A stretch of DNA of 64,000 bases from JADKAV01 sp963704075 (lineage in GTDB: Bacteria; Actinomycetota; Actinomycetes; S36-B12; UBA10799). Numbering within the stretch: position 1 is the stretch's first letter; each line of letters starts with the position of its first letter. Where the stretch lies: NCBI GenBank assembly GCA_963704075.1, contig CAVPGV010000009.1, forward strand, positions 124,001 through 188,000. The letters run 5' to 3'. Positions 16,995 through 26,282 of this stretch are shown here, piece after piece. A model generated the notes under the pieces. That model searched no databases. It was not told the DNA's origin and saw only the letters and a program-made list of their open reading frames with translations. The position numbers and the translations under genes are program-made.

Positions 16995-17936
16995 ATGCGC
17001 ATCACCGTCCTGGCAGGCGGAGTCGGGGCAGCCCGTTTTCTGCAGGGTCTGCGTACCGCCTATCCGGATTCGCAGATCACCGTGATCGGGAACACCGCCG
17101 ATGACATATGGCTGCATGGCCTGAAGGTGTGTCCCGACCTGGACACCGTGATGTACACCCTCGGCGGCGGGATCGACGCCGCCCGGGGCTGGGGGCGCAA
17201 CGACGAGACGTACAGCATCCTGGAGGAACTGCGCGCGTACGACGTGCCACCGCTGTGGTTCACGCTCGGGGACCGCGACGTCGCGACACACCTCGTGCGC
17301 ACCCAACTGCTCAATGCGGGCTACGGCCTCGACCAGGTGACGACGGCGTTGTGCAAACGCTGGCAGCCGGGGGTCACGCTGCTGCCCATGAGCAACGACC
17401 GGGTGGAGACTCACGTGGTCGTGGACACCCCGGAGGGTCGAAGCGCCATCCACTTCCAGCAGTGGTGGGTGCAGTACCGGGCCGAGTTGCCAGCCTTGGA
17501 CTTCCGGTTCGTCGGCATGGAGGAGGCCCACCCGGCCCCCGGGGTTGTGGAAGCGATCGGCGATGCCGATGTCGTGGTCCTGCCGCCGTCCAACCCGGTC
17601 GTCAGCATCGGACCGATCCTGTCGGTACCTGGCATCCGCGACGCGGTGGCTGCCGCCCCCGCCCCCGTGGTGGGCGTCTCGGGCATCGTGGGCGGGCGTC
17701 CGGTCAAAGGCATGGCGGACAAGTGCTTGGCAGCGATCGGCGTCGACGCCAATGCCGCCGCCGTTTCAGCGCACTACGGCGCCCGTCGGCTGGGCGGGCT
17801 TCTCGACGGGTGGGTCTACGAGTCCGGGGATCCCGCTCCCGACGCGGCCATCGCCGACCTGGCGACCTCCACACTGATGAACGACGTGCACAGCGCGGCG
17901 GAACTGGCCCGGGAGACGATCGGGCTGGTGACCTGA
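16995..17936 (+). CDS. fbiA: 2-phospho-L-lactate/PEP transferase (CofD/FbiA)
   Basis: Transfers the phospho-lactate or phosphoenolpyruvate moiety from its guanylated donor to FO, giving (dehydro)F420-0. The 313-residue protein starts with the nucleotide-binding ITVLAGGVGAARFLQGL. It also has the family motifs GNTADDIWLHGL, DTVMYTLGGGID, LLPMSNDRVETHV and SGIVGGRPVKGMADKCL. ATG 16995 is preceded by an AAGG-type site. Its stop shares one base with the fbiB start (TGATG), so the two are coupled. Confidence 0.95.
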   Translation: MRITVLAGGVGAARFLQGLRTAYPDSQITVIGNTADDIWLHGLKVCPDLDTVMYTLGGGIDAARGWGRNDETYSILEELRAYDVPPLWFTLGDRDVATHLVRTQLLNAGYGLDQVTTALCKRWQPGVTLLPMSNDRVETHVVVDTPEGRSAIHFQQWWVQYRAELPALDFRFVGMEEAHPAPGVVEAIGDADVVVLPPSNPVVSIGPILSVPGIRDAVAAAPAPVVGVSGIVGGRPVKGMADKCLAAIGVDANAAAVSAHYGARRLGGLLDGWVYESGDPAPDAAIADLATSTLMNDVHSAAELARETIGLVT

Positions 17937-19222
17937 TGCAGGTGTCCGGTGTGCTCGGTCTGCCGGAGTTCGATGAGCACGTCGACCTGGCAGGGGTGCT
18001 GGTACCGGCTCTGCGAGCACTGAGTTGGCCGGACGGTTCCACCGGGGTGCGGGACGCGGACATCCTCGTCATCAGTTCGAAGGTCATCAGCAAGACTGAG
18101 GGCCAGTGGGTGGCCGACCGCGATCAAGCTGTCAGTGAGGACACGGTACGGGTGGTGGCCACACGCGGACCGCTGCGGATCGTGGAGAACCACCTCGGCG
18201 TGGTGATGGCCTCGGCTGGCGTGGATCGCTCGAACACCGCTAGACCCCTACGACTCCCGCGCGATCCCGATGCCAGCGCAGCGACCCTGCGTAAGCGGCT
18301 CAGCGCTGCACTGCAGGTGGACATGCCGGTCGTGATCACGGACACGACCGGGCGACCTTGGCGCATAGGAGTCACCGACTTCGCCCTTGGCAGCGCCGGT
18401 GTGACCCCGGTGGTCGACCTGCGTGGTGTCCCCGACGACAACGGTCAGAGCCTGGAGATGACCCAGATCGCCGTGGCCGACGAGATCGCGGCCGCCGCTG
18501 ACCTGGTCAAGGGCAAGACCGGAAGGTGCCCCGCGGCAGTCGTCCGGGGAGTCGATCTGCGGGGACCCGGAAGGGCGCGCGACCTCATACGCACCGTCGA
18601 CGAGGACCTGTTCTCGGTGGGCACCCGTGAGGCGCGGGCGGCGGCGGTCACCGAACGGCGGACCGTGCGGGCCTTCAGCGATGCCCCCGTGCCGGTCGAA
18701 TCGATCCAGCGAGCGGTGGCCGCCGCGTGCACCGCACCGAGTCCGCATCGCAGCCGCCCTTGGCGGTTCGTGCTGCTGCGCGAACAGCGCGAGCCTGTTC
18801 TGTCGGCCATGCGTGAGCAGTGGCTGGCGGATCTGCGAGCCGACGGGTTCAGCGAGGAGGCGATCCAACGGCGGGTGGACCGGGGCGACATCCTGTGGAA
18901 CGCCCCGGAGGTCGTGCTGGCATTCAGCGACCTGAAGGACGCCGCTCACACCTACCCCGACGACAGGCGCAACGGCCACGAGCGGGATCTCTTCCTCGTC
19001 GCCGGAGGTGCCGCCGTCGAGAACCTGCTGGTCAGCCTGTCCGCCGAGGGGCTCGGGTCTGCCTGGATCTCCAGCACTGTGTTCTGCCCGCCGGTCGTCA
19101 CTGGGGCACTCGGGGTCAACCCCTCCTGGCAGCCTTTGGGCGCGATCGCCATCGGCTGGCCCGCCGCACGCCCCCGCGATCGGGAACCGGCACATCTCCA
19201 CGACCATTGGCTGGTCCGCTGA
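17936..19222 (+). CDS. fbiB: F420-0:gamma-glutamyl ligase / reductase (CofE-nitroreductase fusion)
   Basis: Completes F420. The N-terminal CofE domain (about 1-240) adds glutamates (VISSKVISKTEGQWV; VVITDTTGRPWRIGVTDFA; LVKGKTGRCPAAVVRG). The C-terminal FMN nitroreductase-like domain (about 245-428) reduces dehydro-F420 (ERRTVRAFSDAPV; APSPHRSRPWRFV; LGSAWISSTVF). The fusion and 428-residue length match FbiB of mycobacteria. Translation is coupled to fbiA by a TGATG overlap. Confidence 0.95.
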   Translation: MQVSGVLGLPEFDEHVDLAGVLVPALRALSWPDGSTGVRDADILVISSKVISKTEGQWVADRDQAVSEDTVRVVATRGPLRIVENHLGVVMASAGVDRSNTARPLRLPRDPDASAATLRKRLSAALQVDMPVVITDTTGRPWRIGVTDFALGSAGVTPVVDLRGVPDDNGQSLEMTQIAVADEIAAAADLVKGKTGRCPAAVVRGVDLRGPGRARDLIRTVDEDLFSVGTREARAAAVTERRTVRAFSDAPVPVESIQRAVAAACTAPSPHRSRPWRFVLLREQREPVLSAMREQWLADLRADGFSEEAIQRRVDRGDILWNAPEVVLAFSDLKDAAHTYPDDRRNGHERDLFLVAGGAAVENLLVSLSAEGLGSAWISSTVFCPPVVTGALGVNPSWQPLGAIAIGWPAARPRDREPAHLHDHWLVR

Positions 19223-19243
19223 GCAGCGCCATCTCGCCGTTCG

Positions 19244-20314
19244 TCATTGGTCCGAGGAGAACCGGACTGCGCAGTCCTGCAGGGTGACATCCGGCCAGAC
19301 CCGGACACCTTCGAGCAGTTCGTTGCCGGGGCCGATCCGGGCCCCGTCCGCGATAACCGCGGAGTGCAGGCTACATCCGTCCCCGATGACCGCTCCTGCC
19401 CCGACGATGCTGTCTTCGATCACACAATCACGCCCGACCTGGGCACCGTCGAAGACGACCGAACCGGACACCTCACTTCCGGCACCGACGACGGCGTCCC
19501 GACCCACGGACGTGCCGCCGGACACGGTTCCATCGACCTGCGCCCCCGAAGCGACCAGGAACTCGCCTGGCTGACCTGGCAGCGCCGGGGAATGGACTTT
19601 GCCGAGCACGATGTCCGCGCTTCCACGAGCGAAGGCCAACGGCGTCCCGAGATCCAGCCAGTAGCCGGGATCGACCCAGCCGACGACCGTGCGGCCTGCC
19701 TCCAGCAGTCCGGGAAAGGTCTCCCGTTCCACGCTGACCGGCCGATCGGCGGGGATGTGGTCGATCACGCTGCGGCGGAAGATGTAGCAGCCGGCGTTGA
19801 TCTGATCGGTCACGATCTCCTCAGGGGTCTGCGGCTTCTCCAAGAAGGCTGTGACCCTGTCACCCACAGTCGGCACGAGTCCGAATGCCCGTGGGTCGTC
19901 CACCCGTGTCAGATAGAGCGCAACATCTGCGTCAGCTTCACGCCAAGCCCTCACGAGTGCCCCGATGTCCAGGCCCGTCAGGACATCCCCGTTGAAGACC
20001 ACAACCGGGTCGTCGGGACCACAGGTGAGCGCATCGGCGGCGTTGCGGATAGCTCCGCCGGTGCCCAACGGCTCGTCCTCGACGCGGTAGTCCAGTTCCA
20101 CCCCGAACTGCCGACCATCACCGAAGTAGTCACTGAAGACCTCCGCGCGGTACGAGGTGCCCAACGCGATGCGAGTGACGCCCGCCTCACGGGCCAGGGC
20201 GATCTGGTGTTCGGTGAAGGGAACGCCGGCTACCGGGAGCATCGGTTTGGGCGTGTTGATGGTCAACGGCCGCAGCCTGGTCCCTTTGCCACCTACGAGA
20301 AGGATCGATTCCAT
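19244..20314 (-). CDS. manC: Mannose-1-phosphate guanylyltransferase
   Basis: Makes GDP-mannose for wall and lipid mannosylation; orthologue of mycobacterial Rv3264c. The 356-residue protein has an N-terminal nucleotidyltransferase domain (LLVGGKGTRLRPLT, PKPMLPVAG, FNGDVLTGLD, FLEKPQ). The C-terminal half is a left-handed beta helix of hexapeptide-like repeats (GTSVGRDAVVGAGSEVSGSV; SIVGAGAVIGDGCSL). It converges with fbiB, 21 bp apart. CAGACT lies 6 nt upstream of ATG 20314 and may be a weak leaderless -10. Confidence 0.92.
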   Translation of the reverse strand: MESILLVGGKGTRLRPLTINTPKPMLPVAGVPFTEHQIALAREAGVTRIALGTSYRAEVFSDYFGDGRQFGVELDYRVEDEPLGTGGAIRNAADALTCGPDDPVVVFNGDVLTGLDIGALVRAWREADADVALYLTRVDDPRAFGLVPTVGDRVTAFLEKPQTPEEIVTDQINAGCYIFRRSVIDHIPADRPVSVERETFPGLLEAGRTVVGWVDPGYWLDLGTPLAFARGSADIVLGKVHSPALPGQPGEFLVASGAQVDGTVSGGTSVGRDAVVGAGSEVSGSVVFDGAQVGRDCVIEDSIVGAGAVIGDGCSLHSAVIADGARIGPGNELLEGVRVWPDVTLQDCAVRFSSDQ

Positions 20315-20442
20315 GGCATCAGTCTGTCAGGCGTTGAGCGCCGGCTTCGGGCTTTGGCGGTGCGGTATGCCACATAGGGATTGGTATGGACCTCGCTGCG
20401 GGCGGTAGTCGGCGGGTGGACCCGGCGAGTGCACGTACGCCC

Positions 20443-20448
20443 TAGGAT
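20443..20448 (+). promoter_or_regulatory. Predicted -10 element for the TIGR03089 gene (leaderless)
   Basis: TAGGAT, 6-nt spacer, GTG 20455. No ribosome-binding site is visible between them. Confidence 0.5.
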
Positions 20449-20454
20449 GCATCG

Positions 20455-21108
20455 GTGCCCTATACCCTGATGCAAGCCCGCGCAGAATCGCTGAGGGAGA
20501 CGCCGAGTTCGCCGCTGATCACCGATTGCACCCAGGGTCGCGTGGAACTCTCCCACACGACCTTCGACAACTGGGTCTGCAAGACGGTCAACCTGTTGCG
20601 TTTGGAGCTCGACGTCGAACCAGGACAGGTGGTGCGCCTGGAGCTTCCTCTGCATTGGATGACCGCGGTCTGGTTGGTGTCCGTCTGGGAGAGCGGAGCG
20701 GATGTGAGCCTGGACACCACCCACGCCGACCTGCTCGTTGGCACGGCCGCGGGTGCGGACGTCCTCGTGGTGCCGGATGCCCTCGGGATGGCACCTGCAC
20801 CCTCAGGAGTCGATGCGCAGGCCGTCTTCCCCGCCGATGCCCGCGGTATGCCGGACCAGCTCGTATTCCCCGCCGCCCGGCCGGGCGGAATGGCCGGTGG
20901 CCCGAATGCACCTGAGCTGGCCCAACGGGCCCTGGATCACGCCGAGCGCTGGGGTTTGGAACCCGGCGGGCGACTTGCGACCGATCTTGAGGTGATCGAC
21001 CTGATCGGCGCACTGGCATCTATCGCTTCCCCCCTCTCCGTCAGGGCAGGCGTGATCTACGGGACTGACGTTGATCAGGAGCGCCCCACCGTGCGCGCGA
21101 CCCGCTGA
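20455..21108 (+). CDS. TIGR03089 family protein
   Basis: Actinobacterial protein of 217 residues, unknown function, of the TIGR03089 family (Rv3268-like). These proteins resemble a truncated N-terminal part of AMP-forming acyl-CoA ligases (FDNWVCKTVNLLRLELDVEPGQVV-like segment around residues 37-60) but lack the AMP-binding core, so catalysis is unlikely. It usually sits near an LCP gene, as here. GTG 20455 is supported by the leaderless -10 at 20443-20448. Confidence 0.82.
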   Translation: MPYTLMQARAESLRETPSSPLITDCTQGRVELSHTTFDNWVCKTVNLLRLELDVEPGQVVRLELPLHWMTAVWLVSVWESGADVSLDTTHADLLVGTAAGADVLVVPDALGMAPAPSGVDAQAVFPADARGMPDQLVFPAARPGGMAGGPNAPELAQRALDHAERWGLEPGGRLATDLEVIDLIGALASIASPLSVRAGVIYGTDVDQERPTVRATR

Positions 21109-21430
21109 CGTTCGCTGGTCTCAGATCCGGAGCCCGCCCGACCTGTGCCGGTGCGTCGATTGTCATGCCCACGCCCCCGGTTGTTCCCCCCGATCGACAC
21201 ACCAACCTTCAACGTCGAATCGGAAGGGCCGGCGCCCACCGCGACGTCACCAGCTAACAACCACGAACTACCAGCCACTGATCACACCGTAGACCGGACC
21301 CCTGACACGCCCCGGGTCACTTGTTCACACCATGAACCGAGGGTCTGGCATCTTCCCCGAGTTGCCGATTGACACCGTGAACCGACCGCCCGGCGAAACC
21401 GGTCTGCTCGCTACGACAACCAACGGGCCG
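21109..21430. other. Convergent intergenic region with a short direct repeat
   Basis: About 320 bp between the TIGR03089 gene (plus) and the amidase gene (minus), no gene seen. It contains a near-direct repeat of about 14 bp (ACACCATGAACCGA near 21327 and ACACCGTGAACCGA near 21372). No strong terminator hairpin was recognised. Confidence 0.45.
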
Positions 21431-24400
21431 TCAGGCTCGTCGGGCCGCGGCCACCACGGTCGAGTCGGCACCCACTGTGCGCAACGTGGCGATGGCCGGA
21501 CTCGCCTGCAAGAACCGCACTGCTTTCGCATTGCTTGTCGTGGGCGACACGAACAGAACCGCACGGCGAGATGCTGCAGCGGTGGCGGCAGCCATCGGAC
21601 GGGAGGTGTCGACCAGAATCGCTTCTCCCTGACGCGACCCCAAGCCTGCGATCCGCGCAGATCGCAGGACGGGGTTCGAGGCGCCCAGACGGACCGGTTT
21701 GCGCAGCACCGCCGCCGATGCGTTCGGGATTTCCTTCTTGCCAGCGACCACGATCGTCCGTTTCGCGTGCTTACGGACCCACTTCGTGGTCTTGCTGCTC
21801 GCAGCACGATCGACCGCAAGCAGCGATCCGGCAGCGCGTGCGGCTCCCATGGCTGCGCTTGCCATGGCGGCGACATTGCCTGGGCTGGCGACGAACACCG
21901 TCCGGCGGGTGTCACGGCTATCCAGTTTCGCCAGTTTCAGCGACAGGGACGTCGCCTTCTTGGCAGTGACGCGCTTGACCTTCGCCAAGCGGGACAGGGA
22001 CTTAAGGCCCTTCGAGGTGAAACCTCCCACAGCGGTCAGCGATGATGCGGGACGCATCGCTTTGCGGGCTTTAACCCCTGGACCCTTGCTGCCGACCACG
22101 AACAGCGGCCTGTTCGTGGCTCCGGCGTAGCTGGCGGCCAAGGCTACGACCGCCGTGTCCGTGGCCTGGACGACCACTGGCCTGCCACCACTGCGCGCGA
22201 GCGTCGCGGACAGCGCGGTGGCGGTGGTCGGCGCCGGTGTAGCGGCCCGGGCGATGTAGGCCGACGGCAGCTGCAGACCGGTCCTGAGTTGTTCGCCGGT
22301 GATCGACGCGGTCTGTCCCGACGAGCTGGTCGCCTTCGCGGTGGACACAGCACCCCCCGTCATGCGGGTGCGAAGGTCCAGCAGCGCGACATCGGGCAGA
22401 CCGAAGAGCGCAGCGACCTGAGTCTGCGGGCGCTTCTGCGTCGCCCAGGTTGCGAACGACGTGTTCTTCCTCTTGAGGCTCCACGGGTCGTCAACACTGC
22501 GTGCCCATGGCAGGTCCTCGCCGCGCACGTCGGCACTGTTCAGGGTCGCCCCACCGGTCGCCTCGAAGACAGGAACACTCACCGGCTGGTCGGCGTAGAG
22601 CACCGTCAGACCCGAATCCGACGACGACGTCCTCTTCACCGCCTTGCGCCAGTTGGTGTAGCCCTTGGCAGTCGTGGCCGACTGCCCACGGAATCCGGCG
22701 TCGCCGACGTGGCAACCGCAATCCGGGTTCCATACCGCGGAAAGCGCGGACGATCGGGCAACGATCGCCATGGCCCGCTGGGCCTGGAGCGGCCAGGATG
22801 TCGGGACGGTCTGCAGATATGGGAGGTACTCGTCGTGAACCCGCAGGTTCGCGATCACCCGCAGGCGACCACCCACACTGGAAATCGTCACTTTGCCGCG
22901 ACGCAACAGGTCTTTGCCGACACGAACCTGGGTCGCGCGGCTACCGAGTTTGCCCGCCTGTCGAGTGCCCGCCCACCGGATGGGGACCTTCGGTGCAGTG
23001 ACGGCGGTGACCCACTTCTTCCCGGCCTTGCGCGAGATGACGACGTTCTCGCCACTGACTCGTGCGCGGATCTTCGTCTTCGGGCCCGCGACCAGTCCCG
23101 ACTTGCCGGCGCCGACCTTCACCGCACCCCCGCCCTTCGTCAGTGCGCCGCTGCGGATGGATAGCGACGTACGGTTCGCCAGGGCCACCCGGATCACACG
23201 CTGATCACTGACGTTACTCACGGCCACGCCGGTGAGGTAGTGCTTCAGAATGCCACTGGCCTTCTTCCCGTCACGGGCCTGCCCCAGCACACCTGCTCGT
23301 GGGAGGCCCACTCCGTCACCGGAACCGGATCCGCGGAAGTTGAACTCTTTGGTGACCGGATCAGGCGTGATGAGGTCAGGTATCTCGGCGGGGGCGGGCT
23401 GGTCGTCGCCACCGTTGCGGTAGATCTGTGCAGCCCGGGCTCGTATCGACGGCACCTGCGCGTACAGGTACTTGCCCGGACATGCGGTGTTTCCCGCGTC
23501 CTTGTGACCGGAGACCCGGTTGAGGGTCGCAGTCTGACCCTTCTCCCAGTAGCCGGAGTTCAGTGACCCCGTACTCAGAAGCGTGTCCCTGCCACCCGGA
23601 TCCCGCTTCGTCAGACCCAGTTTCCAGGCCATCAACTCGGCGATCGATTCCTTGATGGCCGACATCTGGGAGGCAGCGGGGTTGAACTCCTCGAAGTTCC
23701 CCATGGCCGAGACCGCGAAGCTGTCGTTGTTCAGCCCCGCGGTGTGACCTCCGACCACGGGCCGGCTCATGCCGCCATAACGACCCTCGTACAGCCGGCC
23801 GAAGCGGTCGACCAGGAAGTTGTACGCCATGTCGGAATACTTGAGGCCTTCGGTGTACCAGGCGTAGAGATTACGCATCTGCGCCGCAGCCTGGGATTGC
23901 GAATAGGTGCTGCTGGAGACGGTGTGGTGCACGAAGCCCACCTTGACCGCCTTGGAATACACCGGTCCCCGGTTGCGCTTGCTCTCGTCGGCACCCCATT
24001 GCGCGCGCGTGATGATCGGCGGCATGCCGGGGGCGGCAGCTGCCTGGGACAGCTGCGGTTGCTGGATGTCCACGTTGTCGGTGTCCACGAGGTGGACCTC
24101 GGTGTTCGGTGGGGCCTGTCCGTCTGGAGTCTGCACCTTCACCTGTACCGCGTCCGACTCCCCGGTGAGCAGCGGATCGCTGCCCTTGCGCGCCCGTTGC
24201 CCTTCCTCGGTTGCCGGATCAGGGCCGTGGTCGTCGTCGAAAGGCACCTCCATCCACGAGGTCCATCCCGATTCCTCACGCACCCGGACTTTCACCACGG
24301 AGCCCTCAGGCGGTGGGCTGTCCCACGACAGGCCGACCAACCCGAACGGATCGGTCTCTATCACCGAACTCTGCGAGGCGGTGGGCTGATCCACACCGGA

Positions 24401-24556
24401 CATCCCACGCCCGCCGGCCATGGCGATGCTTTCCAGATCCAGCGTCTGCACACGAGTGGGCACCGGCCGCGGACCGGAGCCCGGCCAACCGGCGACAGGC
24501 AGCACGATCACCGCCCCGAGGACCAGAGCCAGGACAACAGCAATGCGGGTGCGCAC
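21431..24556 (-). CDS. Secreted amidase / SpoIID / cell-wall-binding-repeat protein
   Basis: Very large exported wall protein, 1041 residues. A signal peptide covers about 1-28. A PGRP/amidase_2 domain spans about 181-380, with probable zinc ligands in GFVHHTV (His 210/211) and VSGHKDAGNTACPG (His 351, Cys 359), plus GHTAGLNNDSFAVS. This predicts N-acetylmuramoyl-L-alanine amidase activity. A SpoIID/LytB-like domain follows (about 580-740; WPLQAQRAMAIVARSSAL). The C-terminal 250 residues hold CWB2-like cell-wall-binding repeats (GGRPVVVQATDTAVVALAAS; LFVVGSKGPGV). GTG 24556 is preceded by AAAGGTGGTGG and directly begins the signal peptide; longer frames do not. Confidence 0.85.
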   Translation of the reverse strand: MRTRIAVVLALVLGAVIVLPVAGWPGSGPRPVPTRVQTLDLESIAMAGGRGMSGVDQPTASQSSVIETDPFGLVGLSWDSPPPEGSVVKVRVREESGWTSWMEVPFDDDHGPDPATEEGQRARKGSDPLLTGESDAVQVKVQTPDGQAPPNTEVHLVDTDNVDIQQPQLSQAAAAPGMPPIITRAQWGADESKRNRGPVYSKAVKVGFVHHTVSSSTYSQSQAAAQMRNLYAWYTEGLKYSDMAYNFLVDRFGRLYEGRYGGMSRPVVGGHTAGLNNDSFAVSAMGNFEEFNPAASQMSAIKESIAELMAWKLGLTKRDPGGRDTLLSTGSLNSGYWEKGQTATLNRVSGHKDAGNTACPGKYLYAQVPSIRARAAQIYRNGGDDQPAPAEIPDLITPDPVTKEFNFRGSGSGDGVGLPRAGVLGQARDGKKASGILKHYLTGVAVSNVSDQRVIRVALANRTSLSIRSGALTKGGGAVKVGAGKSGLVAGPKTKIRARVSGENVVISRKAGKKWVTAVTAPKVPIRWAGTRQAGKLGSRATQVRVGKDLLRRGKVTISSVGGRLRVIANLRVHDEYLPYLQTVPTSWPLQAQRAMAIVARSSALSAVWNPDCGCHVGDAGFRGQSATTAKGYTNWRKAVKRTSSSDSGLTVLYADQPVSVPVFEATGGATLNSADVRGEDLPWARSVDDPWSLKRKNTSFATWATQKRPQTQVAALFGLPDVALLDLRTRMTGGAVSTAKATSSSGQTASITGEQLRTGLQLPSAYIARAATPAPTTATALSATLARSGGRPVVVQATDTAVVALAASYAGATNRPLFVVGSKGPGVKARKAMRPASSLTAVGGFTSKGLKSLSRLAKVKRVTAKKATSLSLKLAKLDSRDTRRTVFVASPGNVAAMASAAMGAARAAGSLLAVDRAASSKTTKWVRKHAKRTIVVAGKKEIPNASAAVLRKPVRLGASNPVLRSARIAGLGSRQGEAILVDTSRPMAAATAAASRRAVLFVSPTTSNAKAVRFLQASPAIATLRTVGADSTVVAAARRA

Positions 24557-24875
24557 GCGACCACCACCTTTCGACTGTCCAGTGGAGCAGACAACCGGCC
24601 CAGGCTGTCGAACCAACCCCCCGGAAGCGCGCACACGCCGCCGATTCCCCGCACAACTGTCTGCATATCGGACGCGTTCGGGGTCCAGACGTGGATTCGG
24701 GGCGAAATCGACCGCTCGAGGTCGCCGAACCCGGTCCGGGCGACCCCCTCATGCGCCCCGTCACACGGGCAGGAACCAGGGGGCCCGTGGCAACGTCTAT
24801 TGAGCGTCACCTCACATGTGCGCCGCGTAGGGGCAACCACACGGTAATCTGGAGATTCGTATCGATCGGAGGGCC
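24557..24875. other. Divergent promoter region between amidase and LCP genes
   Basis: About 320 bp, no gene seen. For the LCP gene a -10 element TAATCT lies at 24845-24850, with an expected start near 24857 and a GGAGG site before ATG 24876; no convincing -35 was found. For the amidase gene I could not place a promoter. Confidence 0.5.
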
Positions 24876-26282
24876 ATGGCCGCTCGTCGCCGTCGCTGGC
24901 CACGCGTACTCGCTGGCATCGCCTCGACCTTCGTGCTGCTCGCCACTGGCGCTGCTGCGGCCGGGGCGGTTCTCTATGACCGCCTGGACTCCAACATCAA
25001 CACCCTCGACACGACTGATCAACTCGGCTCGCGCCCCGTGAAGGAGGCCGCACCCACCGAACCGATCAACATCTTGGTCATGGGTTCGGACAGCCGGACC
25101 GGCAAGGGCAACAACAAGAAGTATGGCAATGCGAACAACGCCGGTATCGAGGGTCAGCGCAGCGACACCACCCTGCTGTTCCACATCTCCGGGGACCGCA
25201 CCCGCGCGCTGGGAATGAGCATCCCGCGCGACTCACTGGTCACGTTGCCGATGTGCAAGAACAGCCAGGGCCAGCAACAAGGCGGCTACACCGGGCGGTT
25301 CAACGAGGCCTTCGACATCGGTGGCCCGGGATGCACCATCAAGGCCGTCGAGGAACTCACCGGCATCTACGTCGACCACTTCGTCGTGGTCGACTTCAAC
25401 GGGTTCAAGAAGATGGTGGATGCCGTCGATGGCGTCGAGATCTGCCTCGAGAAGCCGGTCAACGACTACCACGCGCGTCTGGACCTGCCCGCGGGTAAGC
25501 AGACGATCAGCGGCGAGGACGCGCTGGCTTTCGTGCGTGCCCGCGAGACTCTCGGCGACGGCAGCGACATCCAGCGCATCCAGCGCCAGCAGGACTTCAT
25601 CTCGTCGATGATCCGCAAGGTCACCAGTGCGGGTGTGCTCACGAACCCGATCAAGTTGTTCAACCTGCTGGACGCTGGCACGAAGTCCTTGACGACCGAC
25701 CAGAACCTGTCGGACCTCAGTTCCATTCAGGCGATCGCCGAGTCCATGGTGGACATCCGGCCCTCGGACATCACGTTCGTCACCGTGCCGTTCACCTACA
25801 ACTCCGACATGTCGACGGTGTCATGGGACCAGGCCAAGGCAGACCGGATGTTCAAAGCCATCATCAACGACAAACCGTGGCCAGAGCCGCCGACGGTCCC
25901 GCCGGGTCAGGACCCGCTGACCGTTCCCCCGCAGAACATCGACGTGATCGTGGTCAACGGCACCCCGCAGTCCGGTTTCGCAGCGATCGTGGCCGACGAC
26001 CTGACCGCCCAGGGCTACAACGTGGTGGGCACCCGCTCCTCGGACAAGGACATCGCGGCAACCCGTCTGAGCTACTCCGCGAGCAAGGCGGAGGCAGCCC
26101 GAACCCTGGCCTACTCTGCCGGTGCCACGCAGACGAAGGTCAAGAACGGATCGAACCCGACCATGGTGCTGAAGGTCGGCGAGGACTACTCAGGGATCAA
26201 GCCGGTGGTGACCAAGAAGAAGAAGGACCCGCTGGACACCTCGGCGCCGAAGACCGCAGACTCCAGCATCTGCGTGAGCTGA
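24876..26282 (+). CDS. LCP-family glycopolymer ligase with LytR_C domain
   Basis: Membrane-anchored LytR-CpsA-Psr protein, expected to transfer a lipid-linked glycopolymer to peptidoglycan. The 468-residue protein has one N-terminal membrane helix (about 9-32). The LCP catalytic domain (about 60-290) has INILVMGSDSR, GQRSDTTLLFHI, SIPRDSLV, FNEAFDIGGPGC, DALAFVRAR and RIQRQQDFI; the conserved Arg/Asp residues that hold the pyrophosphate are present. A LytR_C domain follows (about 355-445; IDVIVVNGTPQSG). The last residues are SSICVS, with a cysteine near the end as in the second LCP. GGAGG precedes ATG 24876. Confidence 0.93.
   Translation: MAARRRRWPRVLAGIASTFVLLATGAAAAGAVLYDRLDSNINTLDTTDQLGSRPVKEAAPTEPINILVMGSDSRTGKGNNKKYGNANNAGIEGQRSDTTLLFHISGDRTRALGMSIPRDSLVTLPMCKNSQGQQQGGYTGRFNEAFDIGGPGCTIKAVEELTGIYVDHFVVVDFNGFKKMVDAVDGVEICLEKPVNDYHARLDLPAGKQTISGEDALAFVRARETLGDGSDIQRIQRQQDFISSMIRKVTSAGVLTNPIKLFNLLDAGTKSLTTDQNLSDLSSIQAIAESMVDIRPSDITFVTVPFTYNSDMSTVSWDQAKADRMFKAIINDKPWPEPPTVPPGQDPLTVPPQNIDVIVVNGTPQSGFAAIVADDLTAQGYNVVGTRSSDKDIAATRLSYSASKAEAARTLAYSAGATQTKVKNGSNPTMVLKVGEDYSGIKPVVTKKKKDPLDTSAPKTADSSICVS

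Noticed and set aside
16947..17531. N-terminal extension of fbiC running into fbiA
   Set aside because: The extension is antisense to fbiA, lacks FbiC-like sequence, and GTG 16946 with its -10 gives the normal length.
17108..17935. Open frame upstream of and in phase with fbiB
   Set aside because: It lies inside fbiA in another frame and reads Arg/Gly-rich; fbiB starts at the TGATG overlap.
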